DNA of 64,000 nt from Bombus terrestris (GCF_910591885.1 NW_025963557.1:2542001-2606000), one strand, 5' to 3'. Shown: positions 15,627-31,280, counted from the first letter of the stretch. Made by a program: numbers and translations. The notes: generated from the sequence alone by a model not told the origin.

Positions 15627-15986
15627 TTTCTTTATAATGCATGACGTTATGTAGCATTACCGTATTACGAATAACGTTGTACTGTGTTACTTTATAACGT
15701 ATGACGTTATGTAGTGTTACGTTATAACGTATGACGTTATGTATTATTACGATATAACGTATGACGTTATGCAGTATTAGGTTATAACGTATGACGTCAT
15801 GTAGTTTTGCGTTATAACGTATGACGTTATGTAGTATTACGATACAACGTATGACGTCATGTGGTGTTACGTTATTGCGAATAACGTTATATAGTGTTAC
15901 TTTAAGAAGTATGACGTTATGTTGTATTACCTTATAGCGTATGACGTCATGTGGTATTACGTTATTACGAATAACGTTATATTGTG
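15583..15986 (+). repeat. Short satellite block, 404 bp (junction + 12 units)
   Basis: The smallest block, bounded by junctions at 15583 and 15987. After the junction it joins almost directly to the conserved left flank of the next junction. This is what an unequal crossover deleting the middle of a larger block would leave. Confidence 0.9.
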
Positions 15987-16030
15987 TTACTTTATGTAGT
16001 ATGACTTATGTAGTATGACGTGATGTAACA
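15987..16030 (+). repeat. 44-bp junction 5
   Basis: Same structure and left flank, 404 bp after the previous one. Confidence 0.93.
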
Positions 16031-18750
16031 TTTCTTTATAATGCATGACGTTATGTAGCATTACCGTATTACGAATAACGTTGTACTGTGTTACTTTATA
16101 ACGTATGACGTTATGTAGTGTTACGTTATAACGTATGACGTCGTGTAGTATTACGTTATAACGTATGACGTTATGTATTATTACGATATAACGTAATACG
16201 TTATGCAGAATTGGGTTATAACGTATGACGTCATGTAGTTTTGCGTTATAACGTATGACTTTACGTAGCTTTACGTTATAACGTATGATGTTATGGAGTA
16301 TTACGTTATAACGTATGACGGCATGTGGTAATACTTTATTACGAATAACGTTATATTGTGTTACTTTATGACGTATGACGTCCTGTAGTATTAGGTTACA
16401 ACGTATGACGTTATGGAGCATTACGTTATAACATATGAGGTCATGTGGTATTACATTAGTACGAATATCGTAATATTGTGTTACCTTATGGCGTATGACG
16501 TCATGTAGTATTACTTTGTGACGTATGACCGTATGTAGTATTACGTTATACCGTATAACGTTATATAGTGTTACGTTATAAAGTATGACGTCGTGTAGTA
16601 TTACGTTATAACGAAGGACGTTATGTATTATTACGATATAACATATGACGTCATGTAGTAATACGATATAACGTACAACGTTATATAGAATTACGATATA
16701 ACGCACAACGTTATGTCGTATTACGTTATAACGTATCATGTCATGTAGTATTACGTTATAACGTATGACGCTATGGAGTATTACGTTATAACGTATGAGG
16801 TCATGTGGTATTACGTTATTACGAATAACGTTATATTGTGTTACTTTATGACGTATGGCGTCATGTAGTATTAGGTTACAACGTATGACGTTATGTATTA
16901 TTACGATATAACGTATGACGTTATGCAGTATTAGGTTATAACGTATGACGTCATGTAGTTTTGCGTTATAACTTATGACGTTATGTAGTATTACGATACA
17001 ACGTATGACGTCATGTGGTGTTACGTTATTGCGAATAACGTTATATTGTGTTACTTTATGACGTATGACGTCATGTAGTATTACGTTATAACGTATGACG
17101 GTATGTAGTATTACGTTATTCCGTATAACGTTATATAGTGTTACATTATGAAGTATGACGTTATGTTGTATTACGTTATAGCGTATGACGTTATGGAGCA
17201 TTACGTTATAACGTATGAGGTCATGTGGTATTACATTAGTACGAATATCGTAATATTGTGTTACTTTATGACGTATGACGTCATGTAGTATTACTTTATG
17301 ACGTATGACGGTATGTAGTATTACGTTATTCCGTATAACGTTATATAGTGTTACGTTATAAAGTATGACGTCGTGTAGTATTACGTTATAACGTATGACT
17401 TTATGGAGTATTACGTTATAACGTATGATGTCATGTGGTATTACGTTATTACGAATATCGTAATATTGTGTTTCTTTATGACGTATGACGTCATGTAGTA
17501 TTACTTTGTGACGTATGACGTCATGTAGTATTACTTTATGACGTATGACGACATGTAGTATTAGGTTACAACGTATGACGTTATGTATTATTACGATATA
17601 ACGTATGACGTCATGTAGTATAAGGTTATAACGTATGACGTCATGTAGTTTTGCGTTATAACGTATGACGTTATGTAGTATTACGATATAACGTATGACG
17701 TCATGTAGTATTACGTTATAACGTATGACGTGATGTGGTATTACGTTATTACGAATAACGTTATATTGTGTTACTTTATAACGTATGACGACATGTAGTA
17801 TTAGGTTACAACGTATGACGTTATGTATTATTACGATATAACGTGTGACGTTATGCAGTATAAGGATATAACGTATGACGTCATGTAGTTTTGCGTTATA
17901 ACGTATGACGTTATGTAGTATTACGATATAACGTATGACGTCCTGTAGTATTACGTTATTCCGTATAACGTTATATAGTGTTACGTTATAAAGTATGACG
18001 TCATGTAGTATTACGTTATAACGTATGACGTGATGTGGTATTACGTTATTACGAATAACGTTATATTGTGTTACTTTATAACGTATGACGTCATGTAGTA
18101 TTACGTTATAACGTATGGCGTTATGTAGTATTACTATATAACGTATGACGTCATGTGGTATTACGTTATTGCGAATAACGTTATATTGTGTTACTTTATG
18201 ACGTATGACGTCATGTAGTATTACGTTATAACGTATGACGGTATGTAGTACTACGTTATTCCGCATAACGTTGTATAGTGTTACTTTATGAAGTATGACG
18301 TTATGTTGTATTACGTTGTAACGTATGACGTCATGTAGTATTACGTTATAACGTATGGCGTTATGTAGTATTACGATATAACGTATGACGTCATGTGGTA
18401 TTACGTTATTGCGAATAACGTTATATTGTGTTACTTCATGATGTATGACGTCATGTAGTATTACGTTATAACGTATGACGGTATGTAGTATTACGTTATT
18501 CCGCATAACGTTGTATAGTGTTACTTTATTACGTATGACGTCATGTAGTATTACGTTATAGCGTATGACGTTATGTATTATTACGATATAACGTATGACG
18601 TTATGTATTATTACGATATAACGTATGACTTTATGTAGTATTACGATATAACGTATGACGTCATGTGGTTTTATGTAATTGCGAATAACGTTATATTGTG
18701 TTACTTTATGACGTATGACGTCCTGTAGTATTAGGTTACAACGTATGACG
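15987..18750 (+). repeat. Third copy of the 2.8-2.95 kb segment
   Basis: Junction plus satellite matching 7605-10368 at an offset of 8,382 bp and 12509-15272 at 3,478 bp. It shares GTGTGACG (near 17845) with the 7605 copy. The match ends near 18723-18750, where the unit order changes. Confidence 0.88.
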
Positions 18751-18970
18751 TTATGTAGTATTACTATATAACGTATGACGTCATGTGGTATTACGTTATT
18801 GCGAATAACGTTATATTGTGTTACTTTATGACGTATGGCGTCATGTAGTATTACGTTATAACGTATGACGGTATGTAGTGTTAGGTTATTGCGAATAACG
18901 TTATATCGTGTTACTTTATGACGTATGACGTCATGTAGTATTAGGTTACAACGTATGACGTTATGTAGTA

Positions 18971-21900
18971 TTACGATATAACGTATGACGTCATGTAGTA
19001 TAAGGTTATAACGTATGACGTCATGTAGTTTTGCGTTATAACGTATGACGTTATGTAGTATTACGATATAACGTATGACGTCATGTAGTATTACGTTATA
19101 ACGTATGACGTGATGTGGTATTACGTTATTACGAATAACGTTATATTGTGTTACTTTATAACGTATGACGTCATGTAGTATTACGTTATTCCGTATAACG
19201 TTATATAGTGTTACGTTATAAAGTATGACGTCATGTAGTATTACGTTATAACGTATGACGTGATGTGGTATTACGTTATTCCGAATAACGTTATATTGTG
19301 TTACTTTATAACGTATGACGTCATGTAGTATTACGTTATAACGTATGGCGTTATGTAGTATTACTATATAACGTATGACGTCATGTGGTATTACGTTATT
19401 GCGAATAACGTTATATTGTGTTACTTTATGACGTATGGCGTCATGTAGTATTACGTTATAACGTATGACGGTATGTAGTGTTAGGTTATTGCGAATAACG
19501 TTATATCGTGTTACTTTATGACGTATGACGTCATGTAGTATTAGGTTACAACGTATGACGTTATGTATTATTACGATATAACGTATGACGTTATGTATTA
19601 TTACGATATAACGTATGACTTTATGTAGTATTACGATATAACGTATGACGTCATGTGGTGTTATGTAATTGCGAATAACGTTATATTGTGTTACTTTATG
19701 ACGTATGACGTCCTGTAGTATTAGGTTACAACGTATGACGTTATGTATTATTACGATATAACGTATGACGTTATGCAGTATTAGGTTATAACGTATGACG
19801 TCATGTAGTTTTGCGTTATAACGTATGACGTTATGTAGTATTACGATATAACGTATGACGTCATGTGCTATTACGTTATTGCGAATAACGTTATATTGTG
19901 TCACTTTATGACGTATGACGTCATGTAGTATTACGTTTTAACGTATGACGGTATGTAGTATTGCGTTATTCCGTATAACGTTATATAGTGTTACATTATA
20001 AAGTATGACGTCGTGTAGTATTACGTTATAACGTATGACGTTATGTATTATTACGATATAACGTATGACGTCATGTAGTTTTGCGTTATAACGTATGATG
20101 TTATGGAGTATTACGTTATAACGTATGACGTCATGTGGTAATACTTTATTACGAATAACGTTATATTGTGTTACTTTATGACGTATGACGTCATGTAGTA
20201 TTAGGTTACAACGTATGACGTTATGTATTATTACGATATAACGTATGACGTTATGCAGTATTAGCTTATAACGTATGACGTCATGTAGTTTTGCGTTATA
20301 ACTTATGACGTTATGTAGTATTGCGATACAACGTATGACGTCATGTGGTGTTACGTTATTGCGAATAACGTTATATTGTGTTACTTTATGACGTATGACG
20401 TCATGTAGTATTACGTTATAACGTATGACGGTATGTAGTATTACGTTATTCCGTATAACGTTATATAGTGTTACTTTATGATGTATGACGTTATGTTGTA
20501 TTACGTTATAGCGTATGACGTTATGGAGCATTACGTTATAACATATGAGGTCAGGTGGTATTACATTAGTACGAATATCGTAATATTGTGTTACTTTATG
20601 GCGTATGACGTCATGTAGTATTACTTTGTGACGTATGACGGTATGTAGTACTACGTTATTCCGTATAACGTTATATAGTGTTACGTTATAAAGTATGACG
20701 TCGTTTAGTATTACGTTATAACGTAGGACGTTATGTATTATTACGATATAACGTATGACGTCATGTAGTATTACGTTATAACGTATGACGTCATGTAGTA
20801 TTACGATATAACGTACAACGTTATGTCGTATTACGTTATAACGTATCATGTCATGTAGTATTACGTTATAACGTATGACGTTATGGAGTATTACGTTATA
20901 ACGTATGAGGTCATGTGGTATTACGTTATTACGAATAACGTTATATTGTGTTACTTTATGACGTATGACGTCATGTAGTATTAGGTTACAACGTATGACG
21001 TTATGTATTATTACGATATAACGTATGACGTCATGTAGTATTACGTTATAACGTATCATGTCATGTAGTATTACGTCATAACGTATGCCGTCATGTAGTA
21101 TTACGTTATAACATATGACGTCATGTAGTAATACGATATAACGTACAACGTTATATAGAATTACGATATAACGCACAACGTTATGTCGTATTACGTTATA
21201 ACGTATCATGTCATGTAGTATTACGTTATAACGTATGACGTTATGGAGTATTACGTTATAACGTATGAGGTCATGTGGTATTACGTTATTACGAATAACG
21301 TTATATTGTGTTACTTTATGACGTATGACGTCATGTAGTATTAGGTTACAACGTATGACGTTATGTATTATTACGATATAACGTATGACGTTATGCAGTA
21401 TTAGGTTATAACGTATGACGTCATGTAGTTTTGCGTTATAACGTATGACTTTATGGAGTATTACGTTATAACGTATGATGTCATGTGGTATTACGTTATA
21501 ACGTATGACGTTATGTATTATTTCGATATAACGTAATACGTTATGCAGAATTGGGTTATAACGTATGACGTCATGTAGTTTTGCGTTATAACGTATGACT
21601 TTACGTAGTATTACGTTATAACGTATGATGTTATGGAGTATTACGTTATAACGTATGACGTCATGTGGTAATACTTTATTACGAATAACGTTATATTGTG
21701 TTACTTTATGACGTATGACGTCATGTAGTATTAGGTTACAACGTATGACGTTATGTATTATTACGATATAACGTATGACGTTATGCAGTATTAGCTTATA
21801 ACATATGACGTCATGTAGTTTTGCGTTATAACGTAGGACGTTATGTATTATTACGATATAACGTATGACGTCATGTAGTATTACGTTATAACGTATGACG

Positions 21901-22139
21901 TCATGTAGTATTACGATATAACGTACAACGTTATGTCGTATTACGTTATAACGTATCATGTCATGTAGTATTACGTTATAACGTATGACGTTATGGAGTA
22001 TTACGTTATAACGTATGAGGTCATGTGGTATTACGTTATTACGAATAACGTTATATTGTGTTACTTTATGACGTATGACGTCATGTAGTATTAGGTTACA
22101 ACGTATGACGTTATGTATTATTACGATATAACGTATGAC
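18971..22139 (+). repeat. Duplicate of 1261-4429
   Basis: About 3.2 kb matching the left end of the window at a constant offset of 17,710 bp, for example TTACGTTTTA at 2221 and 19931. Scattered single-base differences include TCAGGTGGTA at 20551 and ACATATGACG near 21801. The match ends near 22140/4430. The boundaries are by eye and approximate. Confidence 0.85.
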
Positions 22140-25100
22140 GTCATGTAGTATTACGTTATAACGTATCATGTCATGTAGTATTACGTCATAACGTATGCCG
22201 TCATGTAGTATTACGTTATTACATATGACGTCATGTAGTAATACGATATAACGTACAACGTTATATAGAATTACGATATAACGCACAACGTTATGTCGTA
22301 TTACGTTATAACGTATCATGTCATGTAGTATTACGTTATAACGTATGACGTTATGTAGTATTACGATACAACGTATGACGTCATGTGGCGTTACGTTATT
22401 GCGAATAACGTTATATTGTGTTACTTTATGACGTATGACGTCATGTAGTATTACGTTATAACGTATGACGGTATGTAGTATTACGTTATTCCGTATAACG
22501 TTATATAGTGTTACGTTATAAAGTATGACGTCATGTAGTATTACTTCATGACGTATGACGTCATGTAGTATTACTTTATGACGTATGACGTCATGTAGTA
22601 TTAGGTTACAACGTATGACGTTATGTATTATTACGATATAACGTATGACGTTATGCAGTATTAGCTTATAACGTATGACGTCATGTAGTTTTGCGTTATA
22701 ACTTATGACGTTATGTAGTATTGCGATACAACGTATGACGTCATGTGGTATTACGTTATTGCGAATAACGTTATATTGTGTTACTTTATGACGTATGACG
22801 TCATGTAGTATTACGTTATAACGTATGACGGTATGTAGTATTACGTTATTCCGTATAACGTTATATAGTGTTACTTTATGATGTATGACGTTATGTTGTA
22901 TTACGTTATAGCGTATGACGTTATGGAGCATTACGTTATAACATATGAGGTCATGTGGTATTACATTAGTACGAATATCGTAATATTGTGTTACTTTATG
23001 GCGTATGACGTCATGTAGTATTACGTTATAACGTAGGACGTTATGTATTATTACGATATAACGTATGACGTTATATCGTGTTACTTTATGACGTATGACG
23101 TCATGTAGTATTACGATATAACGTACAACGTTATGTCGTATTACGTTATAACATATCATGTCATGTAGTATTACGTTATAACGTATGACGCTATGTAGTA
23201 TTACGTTATAACGTATGACGGCATGTAGTATTACGTTATTCCGTATAACGTTATACAGTGTTACTTTATGAAGTATGACATTATGTTGTATTACGTTATA
23301 GCGTATGACGTTATGGAGCATTACGTTATAACGTATGAGGTCATGTGGTATTACATTAGTACGAATATCGTAATATTGTGTTACTTTATGACGTATGACG
23401 TCATGTAGTATTACTTTATGACGTATGACGGTATGTAGTATTACGTTATTCCGTATAACGTTATATAGTGTTACGTTATAAAGTATGACGTCGTGTAGTA
23501 TTACGTTATAACGTATGACTTTATGGAGTATTACGTTATAACGTATGACGGCATGTAGTATTACGTTATTCCGTATAACGTTATACAGTGTTACTTTATG
23601 AAGTATGACATTATGTTGTATTACTTTATAACGTATGACGTTATGGAGTATTACGTTATAACGTGTGAGGTCATGTGGTATTACATTATTACGAATATCG
23701 TAATATTGTGTTACTTTATGACGTACGACGTCATGTAGTATTACTTTATGACGTATGACGTCATGTAGTATTAGGTTACAACGTATGACGTTATGTATTA
23801 TTACGATGTAACGTATGACGTCATGTAGTATTACGTTATAACGTATCATGTCATGTAGTATTACGTCATAACGTATGCCGTCATGTAGTATTACGTTATA
23901 ACGTATGACGGTATGTAGTATTACGTTATTCCGTATAACGTTATATAGTGTTACTTTATGAAGTATGACATTATGTTGTATTACTTTATAACGTATGACG
24001 TTATGGAGTATTACGTTATAACGTGTGAGGTCATGTGGTATTACGTTATTACGAATATCGTAATATTGTGTTTCTTTATGACGTATGACGTCATGTAGTA
24101 TTACTTTGTGACGTATGACGTCATGTAGTATTACTTTATGACGTATGACGTCATGTAGTATTAGGTTAGAACGTATGACGTTATGTAGTATTACGATATA
24201 ACGTATGACGTTATGTAGTATTACGATATAACGTATGACGTTATGTAATATTACGATATAACGTATGACGTCATGTGGTGTTACGTAATTGCGAATAACG
24301 TTATATTGTGTTACTTTATGACGTATGACGTCATGTAGTATTTGGTTACAACGTATGACGTTATGTATTATTACGATATAACGTATGACGTCGTGTAGTA
24401 TTACGTTACAACGTATGACGTTATGTATTATTACGATATAACGTAATACGTTATGCAGAATTGGGTTATAACGTATGACGTTACGTAGTATTACGTTATA
24501 ACGTATGATGTTATGGAGTATTACGTTATAACGTATGACGTCATGTGGTAATACTTTATTACGAATAACGTTATATTGTGTTACTTTATGACGTATGACG
24601 ACATGTAGTATTAGGTTACAACGTATGACGTTATGTATTATTACGATATAACGTATGACGTTATGCAGTATAAGGATATAACGTATGACGTCATGTAGTT
24701 TTGCGTTATAGCGTATGACGTTATGTAGTATTACGATATAACGAATGACGTCATGTAGTATTACGTTATAACGTATGACGTGATGTGGTATTACGTTATT
24801 ACGAATAACGTTATATTGTGTTACTTTATAACGTATGACGTCATGTAGTATTACGTTATTCCGTATAACGTTATATAGTGTTACGTTATAAAGTATGACG
24901 TCATGTAGTATTACGTTATAACGTATGACGTGATGTAGCATTACGGTATAACGAATAACGCTGTACTGTGTTACTTTATAACGTATGACGTTATGTAGTG
25001 TTACGTTATAACGTATGACGTCGTGTAGTATTACGTTATAACGTATGACGTTATGTATTATTACGATATAACGTAATACGTTATGCAGAATTGGGTTATA

Positions 25101-25244
25101 ACGTATGACGTCATGTAGTTTTGCGTTATAACGTATGACGTTACGTAGTATTACGTTATAACGTATGACGTTATGTAGTATTACGATATAACGTATGACG
25201 TCATGTGGTATTACGTTATTGCGAATAACATTATATTGTGTCAC
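19938..25244 (-). other. Longest repeat-derived open frame (not called a gene)
   Basis: A minus-strand frame stays open for about 1,768 codons because the monomer length is a multiple of three. The consensus reads HDVIRYNVIL, a pentapeptide repeat of the form [HY][DN]VI[RL] that mirrors the 15-bp half-units. The frame ends at a TTTTAA variant (19938-19940, read as TAA). Similar frames occupy most of the window, for example 7605-12047 and 34868-38800. They end at the same TTTTAA variant or soon after the 14-bp half-unit shifts the frame (tail HKSYYIK). There is no signal peptide, domain, intron structure or promoter distinct from the repeats. Many monomer substitutions change the amino acid. 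I read these frames as by-products of the satellite. Low-level transcription or translation cannot be excluded from sequence. Confidence 0.8.
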
Positions 25245-27029
25245 TTTATGACGTATGACGTCATGTAGTATTACGTTTTAACGTATGACGGTATGTAGCA
25301 TTGCGTTGTTCCGTATAACGTTATATAGTGTTACGTTATAAAGTATGACGTCATGTAGTATTACGTTATAACGTATGACGTCATGTAGTATTAGGATATA
25401 ACGTACAACGTTATGTCGTATTACGTTAGAACGTATCATGTCATGTAGTATTACGTTATAACGTATGACGTTATGGAGTATTACGTTATAACGTATGAGG
25501 TCATGTGGTATTACGTTATTACGAATATCGTAATATTGTGTTACTTTAAGACGTATGACGTCATGTAGTATTACATTATGACGTATGACGTCATGTAGTA
25601 TTAGGTTACAACGTATGGCGTTATGTAGTACTACGATTTAACGTATGACGTCATGTGGTATTACGTTATTGCGAATAACGTTATATTGTGTTACTTTCTG
25701 ATGTATGACGTCATGTAGTATTACGTTATAGCGTATGACGTTATGGAGCATTACGTTATAACGTGTGAGGTCATGTGGTATTACATTAGTACGAATATCG
25801 TAATATTGTGTTACTTTATGACGTACGACGTCATGTAGTATTACTTTATGACGTAAGACGTCATGTGGCATTACGTTATTGCGAATAACGTTATATTGTG
25901 TTACTTTATGACGTATGACGTCATGTAGTATTACGTTATAACGTATGACGGTATGTAGTATTACGTTATTCCGTATAACGTTATATCGTGTTACTTTATG
26001 ACGTATGACGTCATGTAGTATTACTTTATGACGTACGACGTCATGTAGTATTAGGTTACAACGTATGACGTTATGTATTGTTACGATATAACGTATGCCG
26101 TCATGTAGCATTACGTTATAACATATGACGTCTTGTAGTATTACGATATAACGTACAACGTTATATAGAATTACGATATAACGCACAACGTTATGTCGTA
26201 TTACGTTATAACGTATCATGTCATGTAGCATTACGTTATAACGTATGACTTTATGGAGTATTACGTTATAACGTATGATGTTATGTGCTATTACGTTATT
26301 ACGAATATCGTAATATTGTGTTACTTTATGACGTATGACGTCATGTAGTATTACTTTATGACGTATGACGTCATGTAGTATTACTTTATGACGTATGACG
26401 TCATGTAGTATTACTTTATGACGTATGACGTCATGTAGTATTAGGTTACAACGTATGACGTTATGTATTATTACGATATAACGTATGACGTTATGCAGTA
26501 TTAGGTTATAACGTATGACGTCATGTAGTTTTGCGTTATAACTTATGACGTTATGTAGTATTACGATATAACGTATGACGTTATGTAGTATTACGATATA
26601 ACGTATGACGTTATGTAGTATTACGATATAACGTATGACGTTATGTAGTATTACGATATAACGTATGACGTCGTGTAGTATTACGTTACAACGTATGACG
26701 TTATGTATTATTACGATATAACGTAATACGTTATGCAGAATTGGGTTATAACGTATGACGTTACGTAGTATTACGTTATAACGTACGATGTTATGGAGTT
26801 TTACGTTATAACGTATGACGTCATGTGGTAATACTTTATTACGAATAACGTTATATTGTGTTACTTTATGACGTATGACGACATGTAGTATTAGGTTACA
26901 ACGTATGACGTTATGTATTATTACGATATAACGTATGACGTCATGTAGTATTACGTTATAACGTATGACGTCATGTAGTATTAGGATATAACGTACAACG
27001 TTATGTCGTATTACGTTAGAACGTATCAT
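22140..27029 (+). repeat. Mosaic satellite segment with short homogeneous runs
   Basis: Register is unbroken. It contains local runs of near-identical monomers: four TTACTTTATG-type units at 26321-26440 and four TTACGATATA-type units at 26561-26680. About 25612-26400 matches 27621-28409 at an offset of 2,009 bp; the two then differ by one monomer. Nothing other than satellite is visible. Confidence 0.85.
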
Positions 27030-29930
27030 GTCATGTAGTATTACGTTATAACGTATGACGTTATGGAGTATTACGTTATAACGTATGAGGTCATGTGGTA
27101 TTACGTTATTACGAATATCGTAATATTGTGTTACTTTAAGACGTATGACGTCATGTAGTATTACATTATGACGTATGACGTCATGTAGTATTAGGTTACA
27201 ACGTATGACGTTATGTATTATTACGATATAACGTAATACGTTATGCAGAATTGGGTTACAACGTATGACGTCATGTAGTTTTGCGTTATAACGTATGACG
27301 TTACGTAGTATTACGTTATAACGTATGATGTTATGGAGTAGTACGTTATAACGTATGAGGTCATGTGGTATTACGTTATTACGAATATCGTAATATTGTG
27401 ATACTTTATGACGCATGACGCCATGTAGTATTACTTTATTACGTATGACGTTATGCAGTATTAGGTTATAACGTATGATGTCATATACTTTTGCGTTATA
27501 ACGTATGACGTTATGGAGTATTACGTTATAACGTATGACGTGCTGTGCTTTACGTTATTGCGAATAACGTTATATTGTGTTACTTTATAACGTATGACGT
27601 CATGTAGTATTACGTTATAACGTATGGCGTTATGTAGTACTACGATTTAACGTATGACGTCATGTGGTATTACGTTATTGCGAATAACGTTATATTGTGT
27701 TACTTTCTGATGTATGACGTCATGTAGTATTACGTTATAGCGTATGACGTTATGGAGCATTACGTTATAACGTGTGAGGTCATGTGGTATTACATTAGTA
27801 CGAATATCGTAATATTGTGTTACTTTATGACGTACGACGTCATGTAGTATTACTTTATGACGTATGACGTCATGTGGCATTACGTTATTGCGAATAACGT
27901 TATATTGTGTTACTTTATGACGTATGACGTCATGTAGTATTACGTTATAACGTATGACGGTATGTAGTATTACGTTATTCCGTATAACGTTATATCGTGT
28001 TACTTTATGACGTATGACGTCATGTAGTATTACTTTATGACGTACGACGTCATGTAGTATTAGGTTACAACGTATGACGTTATGTATTATTACGATATAA
28101 CGTATGCCGTCATGTAGCATTACGTTATAACATATGACGTCATGTAGTATTACGATATAACGTACAACGTTATATAGAATTACGATATAACGCACAACGT
28201 TATGTCGTATTACGTTATAACGTATCATGTCATGTAGCATTACGTTATAACGTATGACTTTATGGAGTATTACGTTATAACGTATGATGTTATGTGCTAT
28301 TACGTTATTACGAATATCGTAATATTGTGTTACTTTATGACGTATGACGTCATGTAGTATTACTTTATGACGTATGACGTCATGTAGTATTACTTTATGA
28401 CGTATGAGGTCATGTAGTATTAGGTTACAACGTATGACGTTATGTATTATTACGATATAACGTATGACGTTATGCAGTATTAGGTTATAACGTATGACGT
28501 CATGTAGTTTTGCGTTATAACTTATGACGTTATGTAGTATTACGATATAACGTACAACGTTATATAGAATTACGATATAACGCACAACGTTATGTCGTAT
28601 TACGTTATAACGTATCATGTCATGTAGCATTACGTTATAACGTATGACTTTATGGAGTATTACGTTATAACGTATGATGTCATGTGCTATTACGTTATTA
28701 CGAATATCGTAATATTGTGTTACTTTATGACGTATGACGGTATGTAGTATTACGTTATTCCGTATAACGTTATATAGTGTTACTTTATGAAGTATGACGT
28801 TATGTTGTATTACGTTATAGCGTATGACGTTATGGAGTATTACGTTATAACGTATGAGGTCATGTGGTATTACGTTATTACGAATATCGTAATATTGTGA
28901 TACTTTATGACGTATGACGCCATGTAGTATTACTTTATTACGTATGACGTCATGTAGTATTAGATTACAACGTATGACGTTATGTATTATTACGATATAA
29001 CGTATGACGTTATGTAGTATTACGATATAACGTATGACGTTATGTAGTATTACGATATAACGTATGACGTTATGTAGTATTACGATATAACGTATGACGT
29101 CGTGTAGTATTACGTTACAACGTATGACGTTATGTATTATTACGATATAACGTAATACGTTATGCAGAATTGGGTTATAACGTATGACGTTACGTAGTAT
29201 TACGTTATAACGTACGATGTTATGGAGTTTTACGTTATAACGTATGACGTCATGTGGTAATACTTTATTACGAATAACGTTATATTGTGTTACTTTATGA
29301 CGTATGACGACATGTAGTATTAGGTTACAACGTATGACGTTATGTATTATTACGATATAACGTATGACGTTATGCAGTATAAGGTTATAACGTATGACGT
29401 CATGTAGTTTTGCGTTATAACGTATGACGTTATGTAGTATTACGATATAACGTATGACGTCATGTAGTATTACGTTATAACGTATGACGTGATGTGGTAT
29501 TACGTTATTACGAATAACGTTATATTGTGTTACTTTATAACGTATGACGTCATGTAGTATTACGTTATTCCGTATAACGTTATATAGTGTTACGTTATAA
29601 AGTATGACGTCATGTAGTATTACGTTATAACGTATGACGTGATGTGGTATTACGTTATTACGAATAACGTTATATTGTGTTACTTTATAACGTATGACGT
29701 CATGTAGTATTACGTTATAACGTATGGCGTTATGTAGTATTACGATATAACGTATGACGTCATGTGGTATTACGTTATTGCGAATAACGTTATATTGTGT
29801 TACTTTATGACGTATGGCGTCATGTAGTATTACGTTATAACGTATGACGGTATGTAGTGTTACGTTATTGCGAATAACGTTATATTGTGTTACTTTATGA
29901 CGTATGACGTCATGTAGTATTACGTTACAA
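27030..29930 (+). repeat. Duplicated 2.9-kb segment, copy 1
   Basis: Matches about 30779-33677 at an offset of 3,749 bp, falling to 3,748 after the private deletion near 31628. It includes a 29-bp unit near 27549 where one base is missing, and a run of four TTACGATATA units from 28990. Confidence 0.85.
27532..27560 (+). other. 1-bp deletion in a monomer (29-bp unit)
   Basis: GTGCTGTGCT runs straight into TTACG, where related units have GTGCTA before TTACG. This shifts the register by one. The identical lesion occurs near 31298, so it was copied by the 3,749-bp duplication. The range is given around the missing base near 27549. Confidence 0.85.
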
Positions 29931-30778
29931 CGTATGACGTTATGTATTATTACGATATAACGTATGACATTATGTATTATTACGATATAACGTATGACGT
30001 CATGTAGTATTACGTAATAACGTATGCCGTCATGTAGTATTACGTTATAACATATGACGTCATGTAGTATTACGATATAACGTACAACGTTATATAGAAT
30101 TACGATATAACGCACAACGTTATGTCGTATTACGTTATAACGTATCATGTCATGTAGTATTACGTTATAACGTATGACGTTATGGAGTATTACGTTATAA
30201 CGTATGAGGTCATGTGGTATTACGTTATTACGAATAACGTTATATTGTGTTACTTTATGACGTATGACGTCATGTAGTATTACTTTATGACGTATGACCT
30301 CATGTAGTATTAGGTTACAACGTATGACGTTATGTATTATTACGATATAACGTATGACGTTATGTATTATTACGATATAACGTATGACGTTATGTAGTAT
30401 TACGATATAACGTATGACGTCATGTGGTGTTATGTAATTGCGAATAACGTTATATTGTGTTACTTTATGACGTATGACGACATGTAGTATTAGGTTGCAA
30501 CGTATGACGTTATGTATTATTACGATATAACGTATGACGTTATGCAGTGTTAGGTTATAACGTATGACGTCATGTAGTTTTGCGTTATAACGTATGACGT
30601 TATGTAGTATTACGATACAACGTATGACGTCATGTAGTATTACGTTATAACGGATGCCGTCATGTAGCATTACGTTATAACATATGACGTCATGTGGTAT
30701 TACGATATAACGTACAACGTTATATAGAATTACGATATAACGCACAACGTTATGTCGTATTACGTTATAACGTATCAT
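29931..30778 (+). repeat. Satellite between the two 2.9-kb copies
   Basis: About 28 units in register. It includes CGTAATAACG (near 30011) and GACCTCATG-type variants that recur at 33.7-34.4 kb and 38.3-38.9 kb. No other sequence is seen. Confidence 0.8.
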
Positions 30779-31280
30779 GTCATGTAGTATTACGTTATAA
30801 CGTATGACGTTATGGAGTATTACGTTATAACGTATGAGGTCATGTGGTATTACGTTATTACGAATATCGTAATATTGTGTTACTTTAAGACGTATGACGT
30901 CATGTAGTATTACATTATGACGTATGACGTCATGTAGTAGTAGGTTACAACGTATGACGTTATGTATTATTACGATATAACGTAATACGTTATGCAGAAT
31001 TGGGTTACAACGTATGACGTCATGTAGTTTTGCGTTATAACGTATGACGTTACGTAGTATTACGTTATAACGTATGATGTTATGGAGTAGTACGTTATAA
31101 CGTATGAGGTCATGTGGTATTACGTTATTACGAATATCGTAATATTGTGATACTTTATGACGCATGACGCCATGTAGTATTACTTTATTACGTATGACGT
31201 TATGCAGTATTAGGTTATAACGTATGATGTCATATACTTTTGCGTTATAACGTATGACGTTATGGAGTATTACGTTATAA

